Assembly: GCA_024707365.1 (NCBI GenBank) | Contig: JANPZV010000005.1 | Span: 620,001 to 684,000 of the forward strand | Length of the DNA stretch: 64,000 nt | From: Terricaulis sp. | GTDB taxonomy: Bacteria; Pseudomonadota; Alphaproteobacteria; Caulobacterales; Aquidulcibacteraceae | Reading direction: 5' to 3' | Shown here: positions 31,120 to 40,029 of the stretch, one piece after another | Layout of the letters: each line of letters begins with the position of its first letter | Numbering within the stretch: position 1 is the stretch's first letter | Position numbers and translations under genes: made by a program | The notes under the pieces: generated by a model | What the model was told of the DNA's origin: nothing | The model's database searches: none | What the model saw: only the letters and a program-made list of their open reading frames with translations

Positions 31120-32362
31120 GGCTTGGCGCCAATCATCGACGCGCACGCTTGCTATTCCAAGCGCGAAGACGCTGGCGGGCGCATTGCTTGCCGCATCCTT
31201 GGCCGCCTGCGCCACCCAGCCCCCGGCGCCGACCACAACCGGGCCGCAAACCGGCCCGATCGCCCCCCTGCCCCCGCCCGAAGCGCAGGTGCAGAGCCGC
31301 GAGGGCGTGACCCCGCCCTTCATGCGCGACCGTTCCATCGTGCGCGTGGGGCTTTTGCTGCCGTTTTCGATGCGCCCCCAGGATGCGAGCGCGCTTTATA
31401 GCGCCGCTGAGCTTGCGCTGTTCGATCATGGCGGGCCCAACACGCTGCTGATCCCGCGCGATGCGGGCTCGACCGAGGCTTCGGCCAACGCGGCGGCGCG
31501 GGCGCTGGTGAACGATGGCGCGGACATCATTATCGGCCCGGTGCTGCGCGAAGGCGTGGCCGGCGCGGGCGCGGCGGTGCGCAGCGACAATATCCCGGTG
31601 ATCGGCTTTTCCTCGGATCGGACGGTGGCCGGCAATGGCATCTATCTGCTGAGCTTCCAGTTCGAGGATGAGATCGCGCGCATCGTTTCTTACGCCGCGA
31701 GCCAGAACATCCGCTCCATCGCGCTGCTGGCGCCGTCGAACGAGTATGGCCGCCGCGTCGAGGAGGCGTTGCGCGCCGAAGCCGCCCAGCGCGGGGTGAC
31801 CATTACCGATACGCGGCTCTACACGCGCACCGATGCCGAAGCGGGCGCGGCCGCAACCGCGCTGGCGCAGACGCTGCGCACGCGCCCGGCGCAAGGCATT
31901 CTGATCGCCGACAATGGCGGGCCGCTGCGTTCGATCGGGGTTGCGCTGGTGCAGGCGGGCGTGAACCCGCAGCAAACGCGCCTGATCGGCACCAGCGCCT
32001 GGCTGGGCGATGCGCAGCGCGAGCCTTCGCTGGCGGGCGGCTGGTTCGTCTCGCCCGAGCCCTCGGCGCGCACCGATTTTGAGCGGCGCTACAACCAAGC
32101 CTTCTCGCGCGAGCCGACGCGGCTTGCCAGCCTTGCCTATGACGCGGTGGCGATCGCGGCGCTGCTTTCGCGCGATGCGGGGCCTTCGGGCTTTTCGCGC
32201 GGGCGGATCGAAAGCCGCGATGGCTTTGCCGGCGCGGATGGGCTTTTCCGCTTCCGCGCCGATGGCGCGATCGAACGCGGGCTGGCGATTATCCAGGTGG
32301 GGCAGAACACGACGACGGTGCTCGACCCTGCGCCGCGCGCGTTTCCGCGCTCGGGCAGCTAA
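31118..32362 (+). CDS. LpoA-like penicillin-binding protein activator lipoprotein
   Basis: A 414-aa lipoprotein with signal sequence ending LLAASLAAC (lipobox LAAC) and a proline-rich linker, followed by a type I periplasmic-binding-protein fold: RVGLLLPFSMRPQDASALYSAAELA, DIIIGPVLREG, IPVIGFSSDRTVAGNGIYLL and SIALLAPSNEYGRRVEEAL. This matches the C-terminal half of LpoA, which activates PBP1A in gamma-proteobacteria, and its place beside rsmI and yraN is the same. The N-terminal TPR half of LpoA is absent. Convergent overlap with hemW is four bases (CTAA). Confidence 0.85.
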   Translation: MAWRQSSTRTLAIPSAKTLAGALLAASLAACATQPPAPTTTGPQTGPIAPLPPPEAQVQSREGVTPPFMRDRSIVRVGLLLPFSMRPQDASALYSAAELALFDHGGPNTLLIPRDAGSTEASANAAARALVNDGADIIIGPVLREGVAGAGAAVRSDNIPVIGFSSDRTVAGNGIYLLSFQFEDEIARIVSYAASQNIRSIALLAPSNEYGRRVEEALRAEAAQRGVTITDTRLYTRTDAEAGAAATALAQTLRTRPAQGILIADNGGPLRSIGVALVQAGVNPQQTRLIGTSAWLGDAQREPSLAGGWFVSPEPSARTDFERRYNQAFSREPTRLASLAYDAVAIAALLSRDAGPSGFSRGRIESRDGFAGADGLFRFRADGAIERGLAIIQVGQNTTTVLDPAPRAFPRSGS

Positions 32363-33492
32363 GCGGCCAAAACCTCCGCGACGCGATTGGCGAGCAAACG
32401 GCCCGCAGACGTGAGACTGATGGTTTTGCCGTCGGAATCGATCAGGCCAAATTCGCACAGCTGCGCGATGGCTTGGCGCTTGATCGGGCGGCCGCGCAGC
32501 GCGTCGAGCTGCGCGATCTCCACGCCGTCAGCCACGCGCAGGCCCATGATCAGCATCTCATCGGCTTGTTCTTCGCCGGTGAGCGCAGTTTCTTCGATGA
32601 GGCCGAGCCCGTTTTCGCGCACGGCGTCGATATAGTCGGCCGGGCGGCGCTGGGCTTCGAGCGCAAAGCGCGCGCCATCGCGGCGCATGCGCCCATGCGC
32701 GCCGGGGCCGACGCCGATCCATTCGCCGCTTCGCCAATAGACGAGATTATGCGCCGAGCGCGCGGCGGGCCCGCGCGCGTGATTGGAAATCTCATAGGCG
32801 GGAAAGCCGGCGGCGGCGCAGATCTCCTGCGTGGCTTCATAGAGATCGGCGGCGGCTTCATCGCCGGGCGGGCTGAGCTGGCCGCGCGCGACGCGGCGGG
32901 CGAAGGCAGTGCGCGGCTCGATGGTGAGCTGGTAAAGCGAGAGGTGCTCGATCGGCAGCGCCAGCGCGCGTTCGAGCTCAGTGCGCCAATCTTCCAGCCC
33001 CTGCCCTTCGCGCGCGTAGATCAGATCAAGCGAAACGCGCTGGCCTGTCTTGGCCGCCGCTTCGATCGCGGCGAGAGACGCGGATGCGTCATGCCAGCGG
33101 CCAAGCACTTTCAGCGGCGCATCGTCCAAAGCTTGCGCGCCGATGGAGAAGCGATTGATTCCGGCCGCCGCATGCTCGGCAAAGCGGGCGCGATCTTCGG
33201 GATTGGCTTCCAGCGTGATTTCGCAATCGGGTGCAAGATCATACGCGCGCGCGGCGGCTTCGAGCAGAAAGGCAATCTCCGCTCCGCTCAGCAGAGAGGG
33301 CGTGCCGCCGCCGAGGAAAATGCTTTGCGCGGCGCGGCGGCCAAAGCGCTGCGCGTGCGCGGCTAGATCGGCGGCGATGGCTTCGAGCAGCGGACGGTGA
33401 TCGGCGCCGCGCACGCGGTAGACGTTGAAATCGCAATAAGGGCAGATCGCCGCGCAATAGGGCCAGTGGATGTAAATCCCAAAGCCGCTCAT
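32359..33492 (-). CDS. hemW: Heme chaperone HemW (radical SAM, coproporphyrinogen III oxidase-like)
   Basis: A 377-aa radical SAM protein beginning [21 protein letters not shown], with the CxxxCxxC cluster ligands. It continues with [21 protein letters not shown] and [12 protein letters not shown]. The residue pattern is that of HemW, which transfers heme, rather than HemN. A C-terminal winged-helix-like part ends the protein. Its start shares ATGA with the rdgB stop, a common pairing. Confidence 0.93.
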   Translation of the reverse strand: MSGFGIYIHWPYCAAICPYCDFNVYRVRGADHRPLLEAIAADLAAHAQRFGRRAAQSIFLGGGTPSLLSGAEIAFLLEAAARAYDLAPDCEITLEANPEDRARFAEHAAAGINRFSIGAQALDDAPLKVLGRWHDASASLAAIEAAAKTGQRVSLDLIYAREGQGLEDWRTELERALALPIEHLSLYQLTIEPRTAFARRVARGQLSPPGDEAAADLYEATQEICAAAGFPAYEISNHARGPAARSAHNLVYWRSGEWIGVGPGAHGRMRRDGARFALEAQRRPADYIDAVRENGLGLIEETALTGEEQADEMLIMGLRVADGVEIAQLDALRGRPIKRQAIAQLCEFGLIDSDGKTISLTSAGRLLANRVAEVLAA

Positions 33493-34082
33493 TTGAGCGC
33501 CGCGAGCAATTTCTCAAACGCGCGGGCGCGGTGCGTCAGCGGCAGTTTTTCTTCATGGCTCATTTCAGCGAACGTGGTGGTAAGCCCGGCGGGCTGAAAC
33601 ATGGGATCATAGCCAAAGCCCTTCTCCCCGCGCGGCGGCCAAACAATCTCGCCACGCGCCTCGCCCTCGAACACCTCCACCGCCCCGTCCGGCTGCGCCA
33701 GCGCCAGCGCGCACACAAAGCGCGCGCCGCGATCTGCGGCGTTGTTTGCCTGCATGGCCTCGCGCACGCGGGCCATCGCCAAGGCGAAATCCTTGTCCGG
33801 CCCCGCCCAGCGCGCGGAATAGACACCCGGATCGCCGCCAAGAGCGAACACCTCAAGCCCGCTATCGTCGGCCAGCGCCGGCAGGCCCGAAGCTTCGGCG
33901 GCGGCGCGAGCTTTGAGCGCGGCGTTGCCGGCGAAGGTGGTTTCCGTCTCCTCCGGCTCGGGCAGGCTAAGCGACGCGGCCGAGACCGCCTCAACCCCGA
34001 GCGGGGCCAGCAAAGCGGCGATTTCCCGGACTTTCCCGGCATTGTGGCTGGCGACGACGAGGCGTCCGGCAAGGGCTGGCAT
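33489..34082 (-). CDS. rdgB: XTP/dITP diphosphatase (non-canonical purine NTP pyrophosphatase)
   Basis: House-cleaning enzyme that hydrolyses dITP/XTP. Conserved motifs: [13 protein letters not shown] at the N-terminus, [46 protein letters not shown] and [18 protein letters not shown]. Length is 197 aa from the ATG at 34082; a GTG four codons upstream is also open. It is co-transcribed with hemW by a four-base overlap. Confidence 0.95.
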   Translation of the reverse strand: MPALAGRLVVASHNAGKVREIAALLAPLGVEAVSAASLSLPEPEETETTFAGNAALKARAAAEASGLPALADDSGLEVFALGGDPGVYSARWAGPDKDFALAMARVREAMQANNAADRGARFVCALALAQPDGAVEVFEGEARGEIVWPPRGEKGFGYDPMFQPAGLTTTFAEMSHEEKLPLTHRARAFEKLLAALK

Positions 34083-34098
34083 GGCGGATGACACTTGT

Positions 34099-34140
34099 TT
34101 GACTTGGGCTGGGGTGGTCTATATCGTTTATCAATAAACG
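34099..34140 (+). promoter_or_regulatory. Promoter with palindromic operator upstream of the DUF2975/XRE pair
   Basis: A perfect 16-base inverted repeat, CGTTTAT-CA-ATAAACG, lies at 34125-34140 in an AT-rich patch that stands out from the GC-rich surroundings. TTGACT (34099-34104) and TATCGT (34122-34127), 17 bases apart, resemble -35 and -10 elements, so the palindrome overlaps the -10. The XRE protein encoded 630 bases downstream is the obvious candidate to bind it (inference). Confidence 0.55.
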
Positions 34141-34180
34141 GCTGTTAGCGTGCCGCCGATTGCATAGGTTTTGGGTGACG

Positions 34181-34771
34181 ATGAAGGCGCTGGGCAAAGG
34201 TTCGATCGCTTCTTTTGTGAAGGGCGCGCTGACCGTGGCTTGGTGGCTGCTTTGGGTCTGCGCCGGCCTGCTGGCGCTTGGGGCCGTCGCCTACGCCGTA
34301 CTGCTGGTGCTGATCGCCAATGGGCTGGTGGACCCAAGCGTGCTCGCGGGCGGGAACAATATCTACGTGCGCAGCGGCGACGGGCTCCGCGTCAGCGGCG
34401 AGGGCGCCGCCACTTGGCCCGTGGTTGCGCCCGCCATGCTGATCGGCGCGGTGGTGATCGGGGGGTATCTCGTCATCGTTGGGCGCCTGCGCCGGCTGTT
34501 TGACGGCTTCTCCTCCGGCGAGCCGTTCCGGCGTGAAAATGCGCTGCATCTGCGCGTGATCTGGATCGCCATGCTGGTGATGGAAATCGCGCGCTATGCG
34601 CTGATGGCGCTGGCCGGGGTGCTGATCACGGTGTTTGAGCCCAACGTGCAGGCCAATTTTGAACTCAACATCGATCTCACCGCTTGGGCGTCGATCCTGA
34701 TCCTGATCGTTTTGGCCGAAGTCTTCCGCGAGGGCGCGCGCCTCAAGGAAGCCGAGGAGCTGACGATCTGA
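34181..34771 (+). CDS. DUF2975 membrane protein
   Basis: A 196-aa integral membrane protein with four likely spans: VAWWLLWVCAGLLALGAVAYAVLLVLI, VVAPAMLIGAVVIGGYLVIVG, IWIAMLVMEIARYALMALAGVLI and ASILILIVLAEVF. The loop after span 2 carries LRRLFDGFSSGEPFRRENALHLR, a hallmark of DUF2975. Function is unknown. Such genes are regularly followed by a small XRE regulator, and here the stop and the next start share a base (TGATG). The ATG at 34181 is chosen over an upstream TTG. Confidence 0.85.
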   Translation: MKALGKGSIASFVKGALTVAWWLLWVCAGLLALGAVAYAVLLVLIANGLVDPSVLAGGNNIYVRSGDGLRVSGEGAATWPVVAPAMLIGAVVIGGYLVIVGRLRRLFDGFSSGEPFRRENALHLRVIWIAMLVMEIARYALMALAGVLITVFEPNVQANFELNIDLTAWASILILIVLAEVFREGARLKEAEELTI

Positions 34772-35019
34772 TGGCGATCCGCGTCACTCTCGACCGCATC
34801 CTGCTGGATCGCCGCATGTCGCTGACTGACCTCAGCGAAAAGGTGGGCGTCACGCTCGCCAATCTTTCGATCCTGAAAACCGGCAAGGCCAAGGCGATCC
34901 GCTTTTCCACGCTGACCGCGCTTTGCCGCGTGCTGGAATGCCAGCCGGGCGAAATTTTGAGCTATGAACCGAGCGAGGATGATGCGCTCGATGACGTGGG
35001 CGATCAGGCGGCCAAATAA
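34771..35019 (+). CDS. Small XRE-family regulator, YozG-like
   Basis: An 82-aa helix-turn-helix protein: SLTDLSEKVGVTLANLSILKTGKAKAIRFSTLTALCRVLECQPGEILSY spans the DNA-binding domain, and NLSILKxGKAKAIRF is the YozG signature. It has no other domain beyond a short acidic tail (SEDDALDD). Translation is coupled to the DUF2975 gene, suggesting the membrane protein and the repressor act together, perhaps one sensing and one controlling the shared operator. Confidence 0.9.
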   Translation: MAIRVTLDRILLDRRMSLTDLSEKVGVTLANLSILKTGKAKAIRFSTLTALCRVLECQPGEILSYEPSEDDALDDVGDQAAK

Positions 35020-35471
35020 GCCGCCCCGATTTCGAGCGCGAAGCTTTCAATGTGCGGATCATCGAGCGCGGCGGCGAAGATGAGATCGCTTTCGCCGAAC
35101 AATGCAAGCTGACGGTCGCCGGCCTCGAACACATAGCCGACATCCACGCGATAAGGCTGCGTCATTGTCAGCCGGCGCGGATTTGCAAGCGCTTTGCCTT
35201 TAATCCAAGGCAAATCTAGCGGCTCGGACGTCCAATCGCGGGCGATGGCTTTGAAAGAATCCGGCTCCTCGCTGCGCAGATGCCCGTAAGCGGCGTCAAG
35301 CAAAGGCCCCTCGCCCACCACGAGATCGGTGGCCGCCTCAAACCCGACCTCAAGGTGAAACACCGCCCCGCTCTCAAAATGAATCTCGAGCGGATCGTCC
35401 TCCTCGAACGGGGCGTGACCGACGCGCGCGATATGCGCGATCGGGCCGGCGGCGAGCAATTTCTCGATCAA
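35004..35471 (-). CDS. Conserved-looking soluble protein of unknown function
   Basis: A 155-aa protein with no signal peptide, membrane segment or motif I can name. Composition is alternating hydrophobic and acidic, with FESGAVFHLEVGFEAATDLVVGEGPLLDAAYGHL and VDVGYVFEAGDRQLALFGESDLIFAAAL suggesting a beta-rich fold. It overlaps the XRE gene tail to tail by 16 bases, and its start shares ATGA with the stop of the upstream lipoprotein gene, so these two minus-strand genes are probably one operon. Confidence 0.6.
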   Translation of the reverse strand: MIEKLLAAGPIAHIARVGHAPFEEDDPLEIHFESGAVFHLEVGFEAATDLVVGEGPLLDAAYGHLRSEEPDSFKAIARDWTSEPLDLPWIKGKALANPRRLTMTQPYRVDVGYVFEAGDRQLALFGESDLIFAAALDDPHIESFALEIGAAYLAA

Positions 35472-35983
35472 TGCGGGTTCGCCTCTGTGAGCACGGCGAC
35501 TTGGCCGTCGGCGGCGCGCACCTCCATCGAGGGCGCTTCGGGGCGGCCCTCGGCGAAAAGCTCATAGATCACCGCGCCATCCTCCACCTGCGTGCTTTCA
35601 ATGACGCGCACCGGCGCAAACGCGCCCGGTGCGGCCGCAGCGGCGGCGCGCACCGCTTCGGGCGCATCGGCCCAGGCGATGTCGCGCTGAATTTCCACCG
35701 CGACCCAGCCTTGCGGCGCAAAGAGCAAATCGATCTCAGCTTCCGAGCCGTCAGGCCGCGCGCCTTCGAGATCGAAATAGATGCGGCCCTCGCGCTCTTT
35801 GCGTTCAGCTTCAGCGACGATGAAATCGGGGACCGCCGCGCGCGCGGCGGCGAGCACTTCTGGCGGAATGTCCGAAATCGCGATCGTCTCGGTGACGTCA
35901 GGAGCCTCGACCCTGGCGGGCGCGGGCTCTTGCGCGCAGGCGGTGAGGGCAAGAGCGCAGAGGGCGAGAACAGGAAGGCGCAT
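35468..35983 (-). CDS. PepSY-like lipoprotein of unknown function
   Basis: A 171-aa lipoprotein: signal MRLPVLALCALALTAC (lipobox LTAC) then an alanine/proline-rich linker. The body has two repeats of a PepSY-like pattern: ISDIPPEVLAAARAAVPDFIVAEAERKEREGRIYFDLEG, and later AWADAPEAVRAAAAAAPGAFAPVRV with VIYELFAEG. Bacterial proteins of this kind sit in the periplasm or outer membrane. The assignment rests on pattern, not a firm family match. It ends overlapping the next gene by four bases. Confidence 0.6.
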   Translation of the reverse strand: MRLPVLALCALALTACAQEPAPARVEAPDVTETIAISDIPPEVLAAARAAVPDFIVAEAERKEREGRIYFDLEGARPDGSEAEIDLLFAPQGWVAVEIQRDIAWADAPEAVRAAAAAAPGAFAPVRVIESTQVEDGAVIYELFAEGRPEAPSMEVRAADGQVAVLTEANPH

Positions 35984-35992
35984 GTCGGCTCC

Positions 35993-36706
35993 TTAAGCGA
36001 TGGCGGCGCGTTGCAGATCAAACAAGCGCCCGCAGCCGAGCTTCGCAAGCCGCATCAGCTCGGCGAACTCTTCGTCCGAGAACGGGCGCTGCTCGCCGGT
36101 GGCTTGCAGTTCGATGATGCGGTTATCGCCCGAGAGCACGAAGTTTGCGTCCGCCTCGGCGTTGGAATCTTCGGCGTAGTCGAGATCGAGCACAGGCGCG
36201 CCGCTATAGACGCCGCAAGAAATGGCCGCCACTTGGCCGGTGATCGGGTCGGTTTTGATGACCTGTTCTTCGACCAGATACGCACAGGCTTTGGCGAGCG
36301 CCACCCAGGCGCCGGTGATCGCCGCCGTGCGCGTGCCGCCATCGGCCTGGATCACGTCGCAATCGAGCGTGATGGTGCGATCGCCCAGGGCTTTCAGATC
36401 AATCACCGAGCGCAAGGAGCGGCCGATCAGACGCTGGATTTCCTGCGTGCGCCCGCTCTGTTTGCCCGAAGCGGCTTCGCGGCGGCCGCGCGTGTGGGTG
36501 GCGCGGGGCAACATGCCGTACTCGCCCGTCACCCAGCCCTTGCCTTGGCCCTTGAGCCAGCCGGGCACGCCCTGCTCGACGCTGGCGGTGCAGAGCACAT
36601 GCGTCTGCCCGAATTTGGCCAGGCAAGAGCCCTCGGCGTAGCGGGAGACAGCGGTTTCGAGCGTGACATCGCGCAATTGATCTGCGGCGCGGCCGGAGGG
36701 GCGCAT
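35993..36706 (-). CDS. rph: Ribonuclease PH
   Basis: Phosphorolytic 3'-exonuclease that trims tRNA precursors. The 237-aa sequence has [20 protein letters not shown], the phosphate-binding [16 protein letters not shown]-like stretch ([17 protein letters not shown]), [29 protein letters not shown] and the C-terminal [12 protein letters not shown]. Start ATG at 36706 has GAGG upstream. In alphaproteobacteria rph usually faces hrcA directly; here a repeat-rich region and an ATPase gene lie between. Confidence 0.96.
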   Translation of the reverse strand: MRPSGRAADQLRDVTLETAVSRYAEGSCLAKFGQTHVLCTASVEQGVPGWLKGQGKGWVTGEYGMLPRATHTRGRREAASGKQSGRTQEIQRLIGRSLRSVIDLKALGDRTITLDCDVIQADGGTRTAAITGAWVALAKACAYLVEEQVIKTDPITGQVAAISCGVYSGAPVLDLDYAEDSNAEADANFVLSGDNRIIELQATGEQRPFSDEEFAELMRLAKLGCGRLFDLQRAAIA

Positions 36707-37033
36707 CGGGGCCTCTATTGGTTTGTTTGGTAAAGTTAGGCCCCTGCGGCCTAACTTTCCTATAGACCCCTATGGACGGGGCCGCGCCCGCTTGGCGGAA
36801 AGCCGCGCCAAAGTCGAGCCCTGCGCATGCGCCGGAGCATTGTATAGAGGTTTATAGCTTTGTTAGGACTAGTTAGCCGCCCTTAACCAAACTGGGCTAT
36901 AAAGCCCTAGAGAGCGTTTCACTGGGTTCCCATAGGAATGTTTGGACAAGTTTGGCCGAGTCGCCCTAACAGGCCGGTATAGATTTCTATAAGAAAGTTA
37001 GGTCGCCACCGCCTAACAAGGCCAAACAAACGT
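36707..37033. promoter_or_regulatory. 327-base repeat-rich divergent control region between rph and the ATPase gene
   Basis: No gene. The two ends are inverted, related arms: the left (from 36721, GTTTGTTTGG...GTTAGGC...CCTAACTTTC.TATAGA) and the reverse complement of the right (to 37031) agree at about 40 of 53 positions. Each arm contains a hairpin (GTTAGGC/GCCTAAC) and a TATAG-rich element; TATAGATTTCTATA at 36978-36991 is an inverted repeat. GTTAGG or CCTAAC occurs six times (36735, 36750, 36862, 36965, 36997, 37012) and GTTTGG or CCAAAC five times (36725, 36887, 36940, 36950, 37022). The arms run toward the rph and ATPase start codons, so both genes have homologous leaders. Confidence 0.7.
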
Positions 37034-38207
37034 ATGAAAGCCACCCACAATCCCTACAATCCCGGCGCGGGCGTGCCTCCCCCGGAGCTGACCGGGCGCG
37101 ATGCGCTGATCGAGCAGGCGCGCGTGGCGATTGTGCGGGTGAAGGCCGGGCGCTCCCGCCAAAAGCGCGATCCTGCTGGGCCTGCGCGGGGTGGGCAAAA
37201 CCGTTTTGCTCAATAGCTTCGAGGCGATCGCCGATGAGGAAGGCTGCCAAACGGCGCTGATCGAGATCGAGCCGAGCCTGCCGCTGGCGCAGCAGCTCGC
37301 CCCTCCCCTGCAGCAGATTCTGCATCGGCTCGACCGCATGAAGAAAGCGGGCGCCGAATTGCAGAAGGCGTTCGGCGCGCTGCGCTCTTTCGCGTCGATG
37401 TTCAAGGCCACGGTGGCGGACGTGGATTTCAGCCTCGCCACCACGCCGGCGACGGGCGATCTCACCATTGATCTCACCGAGCTGTTCATCGCCATCGCCG
37501 AAGCGGCCAAGAAGCGCGACACCGCCGTGGTGCTGCTGATCGATGAGATCCAATATTTGCAGAAAAACGATCTCTCCGCGCTGATCATGGCCATGCACAA
37601 GATGGCGCAGCGGCAATTGCCGCTGCTGCTGTTTGGCGGGGGCCTGCCGCAGCTGGCGAAGCTGGCCGGCGATGCGAAATCCTATGCCGAGCGCTTGTTT
37701 GATTATCCGCCGATCGGCGCGCTGGACGAAGCCGGCGCGCGCCTGGCGCTGACGGCCCCGGCCGAACGCGAAGGCGTGAAATACAATAAGGACGCGCTCG
37801 ATTTCATCATTGAGCAAACCGGGCGCTATCCGTTCTTTCTGCAAGTATGGGGCGCCCATTGCTGGGAGGCGGCGGCGAAATCGCCGATCACCCTGGCCGA
37901 CGCCAAGCGCGCCAGCGACACCGCGGTGGCTGCATTGGACGAAGGCATTTTCAAAGTGCGGCTGGCGCGGCTGACGGATCGGCAGAAAGTTTACGCCCGC
38001 GCCATGGCCGCGTTTGGACCTGAGCCGGTCAATTCCTCGGATGTTGCGCGCGCGCTTAAGCTTTCGCTCAGCCAAGCGGCGCCGATCCGCGATGAGCTGA
38101 TCAAGAAAGGCATGACCTACTCGCCCGAGCGCGGGCTGATCGGCTTTACCGTGCCGAAATTTGACGAATTCATGCGCCGGGCCATGCCGGACAAGCCCCA
38201 GCGCTAG
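37034..38207 (+). CDS. Orc1/Cdc6-like AAA ATPase with C-terminal winged helix, frameshifted near 37160
   Basis: An orphan AAA protein, 390 aa after removing one C from CTCCCGCC. It begins NPYNPGAGVPPPELTGRD, typical of a widespread bacterial Orc1-like ATPase family. Walker A is GLRGVGKT (residues 49-56) and Walker B VVLLIDE (165-171), followed by LPLLLFGGGLPQL as a sensor-like strand. The C-terminal ~80 residues (MAAFGPEPVNSSDVARALKLSLSQAAPIRDELIKKGMTY) form a winged helix that should bind DNA. No function is established. It lies 35 bases upstream of hrcA, probably sharing its transcript, and splits the usual rph-hrcA neighbourhood. No ribosome site precedes its ATG. Confidence 0.82.
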
Positions 38208-38242
38208 CTTGCGCGGCCGCTGGGCGTTGCTAGGTAGAGCGC

Positions 38243-39330
38243 ATGGGCCTGCCCCCTCCCCCGAACCTCTCCCCGCTCGATGAGCGCGCGCGCGCGATTT
38301 TCCGTGAGATCGTGGAAACTTACCTCGCCACCGGCGAGCCGGTGGGCTCGCGCACGCTCTCGCGCATTGGCGGGGTGGCGCTTTCGCCGGCTTCGATCCG
38401 CAACACCATGGCCGATCTGGCCGCGCTTGGGCTGCTTGAGGCGCCGCACGCCATGGCCGGGCGCCGCCCCACGCAGCAGGGCCTGCGCTTCTTCGTCGAT
38501 AGCCTGCTGCAATTGGGGGACGTGAACGAGGATGAAAAGCGCGAGATCGATGCGCGCATCGCCAGCGCCGGCTCAAACCCGCAAGACGTGATCGGCGCCG
38601 CCTCGGAATTGCTTTCGGGCCTCGCCGGCGGCGCGGGGCTGGTGACGACGCCCGAGCGCGAGGCGCCGGTGCGGCATGCGGAGATCGTTTCGATCGGGCT
38701 AGGCCAGGCGCTGCTGGTTCTGGTGTTCGAGGACAATCAGATCGAAAACCGCGTGCTTTCGATCCCGCCCGACATCTCCCCCAGCGCGCTGACCGAGGCC
38801 GCGAACTATCTCAACGCCCGCTTCAAGGGCAAAACCCTGGCCGAAGCGCGCGCCGCCGCGAGCGATGCGCTGACGCAGGATCGCGCCGCGCTGGATCAAG
38901 CGGCGGCCAAGCTTGTGCAAGGGGGCTCGCCGAATGGTCGGGCGAGGATCCCACCATGGGACGCTCGCTGATCGTGCGCGGGCGCGCCAATCTGCTGCAG
39001 GATCACGAGGCGGCGGCGGATTTGGAACTTGCGCGGCGGCTGTTCGACGACCTCGAAAAAACCCGCGAACTCATCCAAGTGCTTGATATGGCGCGCGCCG
39101 GCGAGGCGGTGCGGGTGTTCATCGGCTCTGAGAACCCGCTTTTTTCGCTCTCGGGGTCGAGTCTGATCGTGGCTCCCTATATGAACGCGGAGCGAAGGGT
39201 GGTCGGCGCGCTGGGCGTGATCGGGCCAACCCGTGTGAATTACGCCAGGGTGATCCCGGTGGTGGACTATACCGCCCGCGTTGTCGGCCGGGTGCTGGAC
39301 GGGCGCGGCGATGAGGCCAAGAGGAAGTGA
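38243..39330 (+). CDS. hrcA: Heat-inducible transcription repressor HrcA, frameshifted near 38925
   Basis: Repressor of class I heat-shock genes. The winged helix is in [31 protein letters not shown] and [19 protein letters not shown]. The C-terminal half includes [23 protein letters not shown] and [22 protein letters not shown]. The frame changes where CAAGGGGGCTC has five Gs; six give [21 protein letters not shown] and a 362-aa protein. No CIRCE element (TTAGCACTC-type) is present upstream in this window, so its targets lie elsewhere. The stop abuts the grpE ATG. Confidence 0.93.
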
Positions 39331-39911
39331 ATGAGTAACGAGAACGAACACGCGCCGGAAACACCGACGCAAGCTGAAGCCGAAGCCGATCCGGGCGAAG
39401 TGATCAACGCCGCCTATTTTGAAGCCGAACTCGCCAAGGCGCGCGACGAGACGCTGCGGGCGTTGGCGGATGCGGAAAACACCCGCCGCCGCTCTGAGCG
39501 CCAAGCGCAGGAGGCCCGCGCTTATGCGGATCGAAGCGCTTCGCCGCCGATCTTTTGCCAGTCGCCGATACGCTTGGCCGCGCGCTCGCGGCCGCGCCCG
39601 CCGATTGGCGCGACAGCGCCGATGATGGGCTGCGCAACCTGCTGACCGGGCTTGAACTGACTGAGCGCTCCTTGCTCGACGCGTTCGCGCGCCACGGGCT
39701 CAAGCGCGTCGGTGAAAAAGGCGACGCATTCGATCCAAAGCTGCACCAAGCAGTGGCGCACATCCCCTCCCCGCACCCGTCGGGGCAAATCGCCGAGGTG
39801 ATGCAGCCCGGTTATGTGCTTGCGGATCGCACCATAAGAGCGGCAATGGTGGCGGTGTCCGCCGGGCCGGGAGAAAGCGCGGCGGCGCAATCGGTCGATA
39901 TTCAAGTCTGA
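39331..39911 (+). CDS. grpE: Nucleotide exchange factor GrpE, frameshifted near 39535
   Basis: Co-chaperone that releases ADP from DnaK. The first frame has the coiled-coil start (AYFEAELAKARDETLRALADAENTRRRSERQA). The second frame has the four-helix and beta parts: FAADLLPVADTLGRAL, LTGLELTERSLLDAFARHGL and the C-terminal HQAVAHIP with GQIAEVMQPGYVLADRTIRAAMV. One missing A in GATCGAAGCG explains the break. Length is 193 aa. Directly downstream of hrcA with no gap. Confidence 0.93.
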
Positions 39912-40029
39912 CGCCGCAGCGGCGTTGATCGATAAAAATGACAGCTGCCGGAATTCGCCTGATTTCGGCTTTACCTCCGCCATGACAAATCGGTAATGGT
40001 GGGGCGTTCGTGCGGTTGAGGAGACGAGC

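Noticed and set aside
36721-37031. Invertible promoter switched by a site-specific recombinase
   Set aside because: The inverted arms are only about 75 percent identical and no recombinase gene is in the window; noted only as a remote option.
38208-38242. CIRCE operator for HrcA
   Set aside because: No TTAGCACTC/GAGTGCTAA pair is present upstream of hrcA, the ATPase, grpE or dnaK.
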